Positions 1-5,503 of a stretch of DNA of 11,554 nt are shown one piece after another. The notes under the pieces are model-generated. The model saw only the letters and a program-made list of their open reading frames with translations. It was not told where the DNA came from and did no database searches. The position numbers and the translations under genes were made by a program. Each line of letters begins with the position of its first letter. Position 1 is the stretch's first letter. The stretch comes from Rhizobiaceae bacterium. Its GTDB lineage: Bacteria > Pseudomonadota > Alphaproteobacteria > Rhizobiales > Rhizobiaceae. The stretch spans positions 1-11,554 of the forward strand of contig JAJFMR010000054.1 in assembly GCA_020696915.1 (NCBI GenBank). The letters are read 5' to 3'.

Positions 1-126
1 TTCGATGGATCGGTAGCCCGAAATGTTCTTTGCCTCGATACCCGGAAACACCACGGTGTCGAGCAGGCGCTGATACGCGTCGGCGTTTTCGGGCGTTGTG
101 TATCCGTGCCAGATGCGCTTGATCAT
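1..126 (-). CDS. Partial ABM-like (antibiotic biosynthesis monooxygenase fold) hypothetical protein
   Basis: This is the 5' part of a minus-strand gene that runs off the left edge of the window; 42 codons are visible. The N-terminus reads MIKRIWHGYTTPENADAYQR and continues with LLDTVVFPGIEAKNISGYRS. The pattern (a start MIKRIWHG, 'TPENADAYQRLL', then 'FPGIEAKNISGYR') resembles small dimeric alpha/beta-barrel proteins annotated in rhizobia as antibiotic biosynthesis monooxygenase-like or hypothetical, usually about 100 residues. The function of such proteins is generally unknown. The ATG at 124-126 was chosen because the family-like sequence begins there. The frame stays open further upstream, and a TTG at 139-141 would add five residues. 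No convincing Shine-Dalgarno sequence is seen. The gene is divergent from sseA and may share its control region. The family call rests on sequence pattern alone. Confidence 0.6.
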   Translation of the reverse strand, partial: MIKRIWHGYTTPENADAYQRLLDTVVFPGIEAKNISGYRSIE

Positions 127-310
127 ACGACCGTCCGCCAAGAGGTAGTATCCGAGACTATGGGTCGACCCCCAGGTGCCTGCAAGAGGCGGGAACCCGT
201 TGCAAGGCGCCGGCGCCCCGCGGCCAGAGAGCCCAGCTTGTTTTTGAGTGTTCTTCCGACGCGCCGGATGTGCAAAATGCAGCCCGACGCCAATTTGTGG
301 AAGAGACGGC
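127..310. other. Divergent intergenic region between the ABM-like gene and sseA
   Basis: These 184 bases separate two divergent genes and should hold both promoters. A perfect 12-bp palindrome (GGCGCCGGCGCC) lies at 206-217. An AT-richer stretch with CTTGTTTTTG lies around 238-247 and could hold a -35 element for sseA, but no convincing -10 partner is visible. A purine-rich GGAAGAG just upstream of 311 is a plausible ribosome binding site for sseA. No small gene is supported here. Confidence 0.5.
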
Positions 311-1162
311 ATGACCGACATCGGCCCCTTCATTATCGACGCAGACTGGCTGGCCGACAATCTCGACACACCCGGCGTGTCGATCGTCGATGCCTCCTGG
401 TACCTGCCCGCGCAGGGACGGAACGCCAAAGCCGAATATGAGGCCGCTCATATCCCGGGGGCGGTGTTTTTCGATCAGGATGCCGTCGTCGACCCCGATT
501 CCAGCCTTCCGCACGCTCTCCCGGATGCAAGGACCTTCGCCCGGCATGTCGGGGCCATGGGGATTTCTGCCGACGACACGATCATCGTCTATGACGGTCC
601 AGGGGTGTTCTCGGCGCCGCGTGTCTGGTGGATGTTCCGCATCATGGGCGCTCCCGAGGTGTTCGTGCTCGACGGCGGCATCGACCGCTGGAAGGCGGAA
701 GGGCGCCCGGTCTCCGCCGAACCGACGAAAGTGGCGGCCAATGTGTTTTTCGCCGAGCTCGACTCTTCCAGGGTCGCCTCGCTCGAGGAGATTCGCGGCA
801 TCGTTCGTTCCGGCGACAGCCAGATTGCGGACGCGCGGCCGGCGGGTCGCTTCGAAGGTCGCGAACCGGAGCCTCGCCCCGGCATTCGCGGCGGCCACAT
901 GCCGGGCGCCAGGAGCCTGCCTGGATCGTCACTGTCCTCAGGCGGCAGCCTGCTTTCGCCCGACGAGCTTCGCCGCCGCTTCGCAGACGCAGGCATCGAC
1001 CTGTCGAAGCCTGTGGTGACGTCCTGCGGGTCCGGCGTGACGGCAGCCATCGTGACGCTGGCCCTGGAGACGCTGGGCCATTCCCGCCACAAGCTCTACG
1101 ACGGCTCGTGGAGTGAATGGGGCGGGCGACCGGACACGCCCGTTGCCACCGGCAAGGAATGA
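311..1162 (+). CDS. sseA: 3-mercaptopyruvate sulfurtransferase (tandem rhodanese domains)
   Basis: The predicted 283-residue protein is a two-domain rhodanese, the usual size for SseA. Such enzymes transfer sulfur from 3-mercaptopyruvate (or thiosulfate in relatives) to a thiophilic acceptor in the cytoplasm, by way of a cysteine persulfide. The N-terminal domain has the HIPGAVFFDQD segment and the inactive-domain VFVLDGGIDRWKAEGRP end. The C-terminal domain carries DARPAGRFEGREPEPRPGIR, then GGHMPGARSLPG, and the active loop CGSGVTA with Cys239. CGSGVT points to mercaptopyruvate rather than thiosulfate sulfurtransferases. The protein ends with DGSWSEWGGRPDTPVATG, typical of the family. The ATG at 311 has GGAAGAG upstream and matches the family N-terminus. 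A longer in-frame reading from 248 adds an unlike, cysteine-rich stretch and was rejected. The gene is tightly followed by a GNAT gene. Confidence in the family is high; the preferred donor is inferred from the loop. Confidence 0.93.
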   Translation: MTDIGPFIIDADWLADNLDTPGVSIVDASWYLPAQGRNAKAEYEAAHIPGAVFFDQDAVVDPDSSLPHALPDARTFARHVGAMGISADDTIIVYDGPGVFSAPRVWWMFRIMGAPEVFVLDGGIDRWKAEGRPVSAEPTKVAANVFFAELDSSRVASLEEIRGIVRSGDSQIADARPAGRFEGREPEPRPGIRGGHMPGARSLPGSSLSSGGSLLSPDELRRRFADAGIDLSKPVVTSCGSGVTAAIVTLALETLGHSRHKLYDGSWSEWGGRPDTPVATGKE

Positions 1163-1164
1163 AG

Positions 1165-1731
1165 ATGAGCGATACCGACAGGGTGGAAGCGATCGCGGTA
1201 ACGGTCACCTTTCTCGAAATGAAGGCACCGCCGACCGCCTATGCGCACCCGCCGGTGAACCGGCACGTGGCGCTGCTGAAGACGCGCAGCATGCCGCTGC
1301 ATTTCTATCGCTATCTGATGGACCGGGTCGGCAGGAAATGGCACTGGGTCAACGTGCTGCGCATGAGCGACGAGGAACTGGCGGCTTCCGTTCACAGCCC
1401 CGACCGCGACATCAGGGTGCTTTATCTCGACGGCTCGCCGGCCGGCTTCTTCGACATCAAGCCGCATCTGCCGGAGGAGGTGGAGCTCGCCTATTTCGGA
1501 ATGATGGAGCACGCCATGGGGCAGGGTCTCGGCCGCTGGTTCCTGGGCGCCGCCATCGAGGCGGCGTGGTCGCGCCGGCCACGCCGGGTCAGCGTCCAGA
1601 CCTGCACGCTTGATCATCCGGCAGCACTTCCGCTCTACCAGAAGCTCGGCTTCGAGCCGGTCGGACAGAAACAGGAAGAAGTCTGGCCGATGACTTTCCG
1701 GCAGCGCTCGGACAGCGTCATGCGCTCCTGA
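1165..1731 (+). CDS. GNAT-family N-acetyltransferase
   Basis: The predicted 188-residue protein is a GCN5-related acetyltransferase, using acetyl-CoA to acetylate an amine; the substrate is unknown. The acetyl-CoA pyrophosphate loop is visible as GQGLGRWFLGAAIEAAW (about residues 119-135). It is preceded by a beta-strand VELAYFGMM. The TLDHPAALPLYQKLGFEPVG segment (149-168) is the usual C-terminal acetyl-CoA-side helix and strand. The N-terminal 80 residues are family-specific. Two in-frame ATGs exist. The one at 1159 overlaps the sseA stop (ATGA) but sits directly on the AAGGA ribosome binding site. The one at 1165 has AAGGA about six bases upstream and was chosen. The near-overlap means cotranscription and probable translational coupling with sseA. 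The gene converges on rirA with only 19 bases between the stops. Family confident, substrate unknown. Confidence 0.9.
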   Translation: MSDTDRVEAIAVTVTFLEMKAPPTAYAHPPVNRHVALLKTRSMPLHFYRYLMDRVGRKWHWVNVLRMSDEELAASVHSPDRDIRVLYLDGSPAGFFDIKPHLPEEVELAYFGMMEHAMGQGLGRWFLGAAIEAAWSRRPRRVSVQTCTLDHPAALPLYQKLGFEPVGQKQEEVWPMTFRQRSDSVMRS

Positions 1732-1750
1732 GCCCTCCGGCCGGCCCTTC

Positions 1751-2236
1751 TCAGGCGGTGCGGCCCGTCACTTCGGTGCGGCCCGGTGCACGCGGCAACA
1801 GCACGTCAATGCCGAGCAGGCCCCGCATTTCCGGCCTGGCCTTTACCAGGTCGGCGATCGAATGGCGTTCCAGCACGGCAAAGAACGCGCCGAGCGCCTC
1901 GCGCAGCGCGGAATTCAGGGCACAGCTGTCGATCAGCGGGCATTCGGTCGCGTCGGTCTCGAAACATTCGGCCATGACGAAACTTTCTTCCGTCACGCGA
2001 ACCACGTCGAGCAGCGAGATGTCTTCTGCCGGTCGGCCGAGCCGCACCCCGCCGCTTCGCCCGCGCACGGTCTCCACGAACCCTGCCTCCACCAGTGGCT
2101 GCATGATCTTGAACAGATACAACTCGGACAGGGAGTATGCGCGGGCGACTTCGGGGATGCGGCTCAGCCGGCCGGAATTCGTCGCACAGTACATCAGGAT
2201 GCGCAGAGCATAGTTGGTCTGGCGCGTCAGCCGCAT
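1751..2236 (-). CDS. rirA: Rrf2-family iron-responsive transcriptional regulator RirA
   Basis: The 161-residue product starts MRLTRQTNYALRILMYCATN, as RirA proteins of rhizobia do. A winged helix-turn-helix covers about residues 10-70, with the wing at GRSGGVRLGR (59-68). Three cysteines at 91, 99 and 105 (AECF, TECP, DSCAL) match the positions known to hold the Fe-S cluster in RirA. Known family members repress iron-uptake genes when iron and the cluster are present, and lose DNA binding when the cluster is lost. The VVRVTEESFVMAECFE and NSALREALGAFFAVL segments also fit RirA better than NsrR or IscR. The start has GAGGAAC about eight bases upstream on the minus strand. The C-terminal tail after LLGID is variable. 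No TGA-N9-TCA iron-responsive operator is seen just upstream of the gene. No iron-uptake genes are adjacent, as expected for a global regulator. Confidence 0.95.
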   Translation of the reverse strand: MRLTRQTNYALRILMYCATNSGRLSRIPEVARAYSLSELYLFKIMQPLVEAGFVETVRGRSGGVRLGRPAEDISLLDVVRVTEESFVMAECFETDATECPLIDSCALNSALREALGAFFAVLERHSIADLVKARPEMRGLLGIDVLLPRAPGRTEVTGRTA

Positions 2237-2276
2237 TGTTCAGGTTCCTCGCCGCCTTCCGACGTTACGAACATGG

Positions 2277-2304
2277 CCTATACAATCGAAGGACTTCACA
2301 CAAG
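2277..2304 (-). promoter_or_regulatory. Candidate rirA promoter
   Basis: Read on the minus strand, CTTGTG (2304-2299) and TATAGG (2282-2277) are separated by 16 bases and resemble alphaproteobacterial -35 (CTTGAC) and -10 (CTATAT) elements. They would give a 5' leader of roughly 35 bases before the rirA ATG. The spacer holds an imperfect dyad (TGAAG-TC-CTTCG), which could be an operator or chance. This is based only on visual matching. Confidence 0.35.
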
Positions 2305-2873
2305 GCAGGGAGGGAATGCATCTGGAACGAACTGCGGTCGTCGACGGGCCAGACCCGGTCGGCAGGGAACCCGCAACTGCGTCGGCGATTGACCTCCGTC
2401 CGCGATCTGATGGAGTGTTGCGATGCTGCCTGTCTTGCAGATGCTGGCTGCTCCTCTGCTGGCTCCGGTGCTGACAGGCATGCCCGGTAAAGTCCTCGTA
2501 GTGCCTGGAAAGCTGCCCTGGCCAGGAAGGAGTACCCAGCCATCCAGCCGATCCATTATTCAGGTTGCGCCATCGCCGGTGGAGCCGAGCCACCGAGCCT
2601 GCTGGTCCTGCTGGCGCTTGCTTATCGGGCCTGCACGATCAAACCTGTCGACGGCGGCCTTGCGGTCCCTGGCAGCGCCCCTCGTGTCGGGGCAGGGCTG
2701 AGCGCAGTGTCGGCAGCGGCCTTCCGCCCCTCGATCCTTGTCGAGCATCCGAATGGCGGAGCGGCTTGTCGCGCGCGTCGGGGGCGAAGACGGCAGACTA
2801 TAGCCGCGAGGGTCGTTTCCTCCGGCCTGCCCCTGTGCAAGTTGCTCGGCGGGCTTCGTTTGCGGGCACTGCC
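2305..2873. other. Long stretch without a supported gene, between rirA and the DUF445 gene
   Basis: About 570 bases lie between the candidate rirA promoter and the DUF445 start with no convincing gene. Open frames exist on both strands, but their translations are rich in Arg, Pro, Ser and Cys, as expected of GC-rich non-coding DNA. One short plus-strand frame (2423-2701) begins with a hydrophobic stretch (MLPVLQMLAAPLLAPVL) and has GGAG nearby, but the rest looks random. The frame of the DUF445 gene stays open from 2565, though its translation before 2874 is not protein-like. A small hairpin (GCCCC, 7-base loop, GGGGC) is at 2677-2693. The sequence CATTATTCAGGTT at 2554-2566 nearly repeats the rirA start region CATTGTTCAGGTT at 2234-2246. 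A small RNA or a degraded gene is possible, but nothing specific is recognised. Confidence 0.5.
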
Positions 2874-4160
2874 ATGACACTGAACCCGAAGCGGGATCTC
2901 GCGGCCGCCGGCCAGGCCGAGAAACTGGCGGCGCTCAATCGTACAAAGGTGATCGCCACCGCGGCACTTGTGCTCTGCGTCGGCGTCTTTCTCACGGCCA
3001 AGAGCCTGGAGGGAAGATGGCCCTGGGTCTCCTTTCTCGCCGCGTTTGCGGAAGCCGCCACGATCGGCGGGCTTGCCGACTGGTATGCCGTGGTGGCGCT
3101 GTTCAAGCGCCCGCTCGGCCTCCCCATACCTCACACCGCGATCATCCCGGCGAACCAGAATCGCATCGCCGATAATCTCGGACGGTTCATCGAAGCCAAC
3201 TTCCTGGCCCCCGGCCCGGTTCGTGCGAAGCTGAAGGAAGTGGATTTCGCCCAGCTGGTCGCCGACTGGCTTTCGGAGCCGAAGCGGGCCGCAGGGCTTT
3301 CCAATTTCGTGGCGAAACTCGCCCCGCAGGCACTGCGGGCGATCGAGCAGTCCGGTCTCACCGGATTCCTCAGCCGCCGCGTGGCGGAGCAGATCGACAG
3401 GATAGAGCTCGCCCCGCTCGCTGCCGAACTGCTCGCCGCCTTCACCCACGACCGCCGCCATCAGAAGCTGTTCGACGAATTCATCAAGGTGGTGGGCAGA
3501 TTCCTGAACGATCCTGCGGCGATGGCGACGATGAGGGACAAGATCCGCGAGGAGCTGCCGTCGCTGTTCAATCTGTTCCGCGCCGATGCCTACCTTCTGA
3601 AGAAGATCGTCTCCTCGGCGGGATCGATGCTCGAGGAGGTGCGGGCCGACCCGGAGCATGCGCTCCGTGGTGAGTTCGACCGGTTCGTCGGCGCCTTCAT
3701 AGACAGGCTGCGCCATTCGAGCGACTATGCCGCGCGTGCCGAACAACTGAAGCGCGACCTGCTCAGCCGGCCCGAGTTCGTCGAGCTCACCGGTGACATG
3801 TGGCAGGGGCTTAGCGCTTTCGTCGAGCAGGATCTCAAGGCGCCCGACTCCGCCGTGCGCAGGCAACTGGCGGCCATGTTCGTCGACATCGGCCGGAACC
3901 TGGCAGGCGACCGCGCCGTCCGCGCCGACATGAACCAGGGCTTCGTCATTGCGCTTGCCACCTTCGTGGAGAGCCAGAAGAGTGGGGTGTCGGCTTTCAT
4001 CGCGGAACAGGTCAAGCATTGGGACCTGGCGCAGCTCACCAGGCTGATCGAGATCAACATTGGCCGCGACCTGCAATATATCCGCTTCAACGGAATGATG
4101 ATCGGCGGCCTCGCCGGGCTGGTGCTACATGCCGTGGAGCGCCTGTTCCTGGCGAGTTGA
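2874..4160 (+). CDS. DUF445 family membrane protein (YjiN-like)
   Basis: The predicted 428-residue protein fits the DUF445 family, named from E. coli YjiN, whose function is unknown. Near the N-terminus are two hydrophobic segments: about residues 24-43, and 51-78, which includes FAEAATIGGLADWYAVVALF. This is followed by the family-typical FKRPLGLPIPHTAIIPANQNRI. A long, charged, mostly helical region follows (about 100-400). The C-terminus returns to a hydrophobic segment, IRFNGMMIGGLAGLVLHAVE, probably a third membrane helix. The topology suggests an inner-membrane protein with a large helical soluble part. The ATG at 2874 was chosen because family-like sequence starts there; its ribosome binding site is weak, so a nearby alternative start cannot be excluded. 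The gene is followed by a strong hairpin and then a phasin gene. No partner in the window suggests a function. Confidence 0.88.
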   Translation: MTLNPKRDLAAAGQAEKLAALNRTKVIATAALVLCVGVFLTAKSLEGRWPWVSFLAAFAEAATIGGLADWYAVVALFKRPLGLPIPHTAIIPANQNRIADNLGRFIEANFLAPGPVRAKLKEVDFAQLVADWLSEPKRAAGLSNFVAKLAPQALRAIEQSGLTGFLSRRVAEQIDRIELAPLAAELLAAFTHDRRHQKLFDEFIKVVGRFLNDPAAMATMRDKIREELPSLFNLFRADAYLLKKIVSSAGSMLEEVRADPEHALRGEFDRFVGAFIDRLRHSSDYAARAEQLKRDLLSRPEFVELTGDMWQGLSAFVEQDLKAPDSAVRRQLAAMFVDIGRNLAGDRAVRADMNQGFVIALATFVESQKSGVSAFIAEQVKHWDLAQLTRLIEINIGRDLQYIRFNGMMIGGLAGLVLHAVERLFLAS

Positions 4161-4179
4161 CCGGCCCGTGCTGGCAGCA

Positions 4180-4209
4180 TTGGCCGGCGCATCGCTGCGC
4201 CGTGGCCAA
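4180..4209 (+). terminator. Strong hairpin after the DUF445 gene, likely terminator
   Basis: A perfect 7-bp stem (CGGCGCA / TGCGCCG) with a TCGC loop is extended, after a two-base bulge, by five more pairs (TTGGC / GCCAA). It starts about 20 bases after the DUF445 stop codon. No clear run of T follows, so it may act as a factor-independent terminator of weak type or as an mRNA end stabiliser. Confidence 0.45.
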
Positions 4210-4217
4210 CGTGACCG

Positions 4218-4246
4218 CTTCAATCCTTTACCGAACTGCCCTATGC
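4218..4246 (+). promoter_or_regulatory. Candidate promoter of the phasin gene
   Basis: CTTCAA (4218-4223) and CTATGC (4241-4246) are 17 bases apart and each match the alphaproteobacterial CTTGAC/CTATAT elements at about four of six positions. They lie just after the hairpin and about 40 bases before the phasin ATG at 4285. The placement is sensible; the match is moderate. Confidence 0.3.
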
Positions 4247-4284
4247 TTGCGGGGAGACGCGGCAGGCGCCGTGCCGGAGGAACC

Positions 4285-4719
4285 ATGGCCCGGAAACCCC
4301 AATCAGACCGATCCATTCTCGAAATGTTCAGCAAGCTCGGGGAGGATCTGAAAATGCCGAGCGTCGATGTCGACGCGATTCTGGCACACCATCGCAGGAA
4401 CCTGGAGGCGCTCGAAAAATCCGCAAGGGTGACGGCAGAAGGCGCTTCTTCGGTCATGCACAGGCAGCGCGAGATGTTGCAGGAGACGCTTTCCGAGATC
4501 ACCGAGATGGCAAAGCATCTTCGCACTCCGGGGACGCCGCAGGAGGCCGTGTCCAAGCAGGCGGACTTCGCCCGGAAATCCTTCGAGGCAGCGTTGAAGA
4601 ACGCGAGTGAGGTTGCTGAGATGGTTAGGAAATCAAGCACCGACTCACTTGAGATCCTGCGCGCCCGCATCCGCGAGGCGACGGACGAGATTCGCGAAGG
4701 CTACGAGAAGCGGAAATAG
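4285..4719 (+). CDS. Phasin family protein (polyhydroxyalkanoate granule-associated)
   Basis: The 144-residue product is short, helical and amphipathic without a signal peptide. It fits the phasin family, whose members coat polyhydroxyalkanoate (PHB) granules and influence their number and size. The N-terminal part reads SILEMFSKLGEDLKMPSVDV followed by DAILAHHRRNLEALEKSARVT, the typical 'D-x-x-A-h-x-x-x-x-x-N-hEAL' segment of alphaproteobacterial phasins. The second half is a long heptad-like helix (FARKSFEAALKNASEVAEMV) ending in a charged EGYEKRK tail. The ATG at 4285 has an excellent GGAGGA ribosome binding site; the open frame upstream is not protein-like. No phaC, phaR or phaZ gene is in the window, so the gene stands alone between a DUF445 gene and the cox-like operon. 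Some phasin-like proteins have roles outside PHB storage, so the granule role is inferred from family. Confidence 0.82.
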   Translation: MARKPQSDRSILEMFSKLGEDLKMPSVDVDAILAHHRRNLEALEKSARVTAEGASSVMHRQREMLQETLSEITEMAKHLRTPGTPQEAVSKQADFARKSFEAALKNASEVAEMVRKSSTDSLEILRARIREATDEIREGYEKRK

Positions 4720-4720
4720 A

Positions 4721-4775
4721 GACCCCGGTGCCTGCGGATCGCCCGAAGGCGGCAAATGCCGAGTGGTCGGGGGTC
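4721..4775 (+). terminator. Structured intergenic segment after the phasin gene
   Basis: Right after the phasin stop, GACCCC (4721-4726) can pair with GGGGTC (4770-4775), enclosing two small hairpins: CGCC-CGAA-GGCG (4740-4751) and a nearby CGGCA-AA-TGCCG. T-rich tracts follow at about 4788-4808. The most economical reading is a phasin terminator. If transcription of the cox-like operon starts upstream, the structure would instead sit in its leader. No known riboswitch consensus, including the molybdenum-cofactor motif, is recognised. Confidence 0.35.
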
Positions 4776-4784
4776 GCCCTCGAA

Positions 4785-4820
4785 TACCTCTTTTTGGTTC
4801 AAGTTTTTTCGGTGTAGAGT
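4785..4820 (+). promoter_or_regulatory. AT-rich segment, probable promoter region of the cox-like operon
   Basis: This is the only clearly AT-rich stretch in the gap before coxS, with runs of five and six T and a TGTAGAG element. TTGGTT (4794-4799) and TAGAGT (4815-4820) could be -35 and -10 elements, but the spacing of 15 is short. It lies about 65 bases before the coxS start. A sigma-54 type -24/-12 pair was looked for and not found. The location is reasonable; exact elements are uncertain. Confidence 0.3.
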
Positions 4821-4882
4821 GCCGCGGCCGGCGCCCGGGGGCCGAGAGAGTTCCGGCGAAGGCGCATACCAAGGGAGGCAGC

Positions 4883-5380
4883 ATGTCGGACGTTTCGCTG
4901 GTCGTTAATGGAAAGGCTGTGCGCGGCACGGTCGAGGATCGCACGCTGCTCGTGCAGTTTCTCAGGGAGAACCTTGGACTGACCGGCACGCATGTCGGCT
5001 GCGACACCTCGCAGTGCGGCGCCTGCGTCGTCCATGTCGACGGCAAGGCTGTGAAATCGTGCACGATGCTGGCAGCCCAGGCCTCTGGCTCGACGGTCGT
5101 AACCATCGAAGGACTGGCCGAAGGAAGCGAGCTGCACCCCGTCCAGGCGGCTTTCCGGGATAATCACGGGCTGCAATGCGGGTTCTGCACTCCGGGCATG
5201 ATCATGGCCGCGGTCGACATGATCGGCCGCCATCCCGCAGGCCTGGACGAGCCCACTGTGCGCGCCGAGCTGGAAGGCAATATCTGCCGCTGCACGGGAT
5301 ACCACAACATCGTGAAGGCAATCCTTGCCGCATCCCAGACGATGGCGGCAGGCGGCGGCGCGGCGTCCAGGGCAGCGTGA
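4883..5380 (+). CDS. coxS: [2Fe-2S] small subunit of a CoxSLM-type molybdenum hydroxylase
   Basis: The 165-residue product is the iron-sulfur subunit of a xanthine oxidase-family dehydrogenase, passing electrons from the Mo site to FAD in the cytoplasm. All eight cluster ligands are present. Cys40, 45, 48 and 60 form the plant-ferredoxin-type cluster (C-x4-C-x2-C-x11-C). Cys99 and 102 (QCGFCTPG) with Cys135 and 137 (NICRCTGY) form the helical-domain cluster. Length is normal for CoxS. The start at 4883 has AAGGGAGG close upstream; an upstream open frame overlapping the phasin gene is not protein-like. The C-terminal tail (AAGGGAASRAA) is variable. It is the first gene of an S-L-M operon, the order usual for form II systems. 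The symbol is used by homology; CO is not shown to be the substrate (see the large subunit). Confidence 0.93.
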   Translation: MSDVSLVVNGKAVRGTVEDRTLLVQFLRENLGLTGTHVGCDTSQCGACVVHVDGKAVKSCTMLAAQASGSTVVTIEGLAEGSELHPVQAAFRDNHGLQCGFCTPGMIMAAVDMIGRHPAGLDEPTVRAELEGNICRCTGYHNIVKAILAASQTMAAGGGAASRAA

Positions 5381-5503
5381 CCGCAGGAATCGCATGGCGA
5401 AGACGGTGATGCGCTAGCCGGCGCAAACCGCTCCGGCGCCGCCCGGCAGGGTTGCATGGCTGCGGGTCGGGATCACCGCATCATCCGAGGGAGGAAGTTC
5501 GAT

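Noticed and set aside
158..898. Long minus-strand open frame (about 246 codons) opposite sseA
   Set aside because: It lies antisense to a clear rhodanese gene, and its translation is Arg/Gly/Pro-rich without recognisable motifs; typical of GC-rich DNA.
1732..1750. GGCCGG-rich gap between the convergent GNAT and rirA stops as a bidirectional terminator
   Set aside because: Only 19 bases with a short palindrome; no stable stem with a loop can be drawn.
2510..2545. Possible signal recognition particle RNA (segment with CAGGAAGGAGTACCCAGCC)
   Set aside because: It only loosely resembles the conserved GGAAGGAAGCAGCC core and lacks the flanking paired structure.
2565..2873. 103-codon N-terminal extension of the DUF445 protein
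   Set aside because: The frame is open, but the translation is Arg/Cys/Ser-rich and not protein-like, and family-like sequence begins at 2874.
2622..4076. 484-codon minus-strand open frame opposite the DUF445 gene
   Set aside because: The plus-strand product matches a known family with membrane segments in the expected places; the antisense translation has no domain pattern.
5456..5503. Upstream ATG that would lengthen coxL by 16 residues
   Set aside because: No ribosome binding site and the extension is unlike the family; the ATG at 5504 has a strong GGGAGGAAG.
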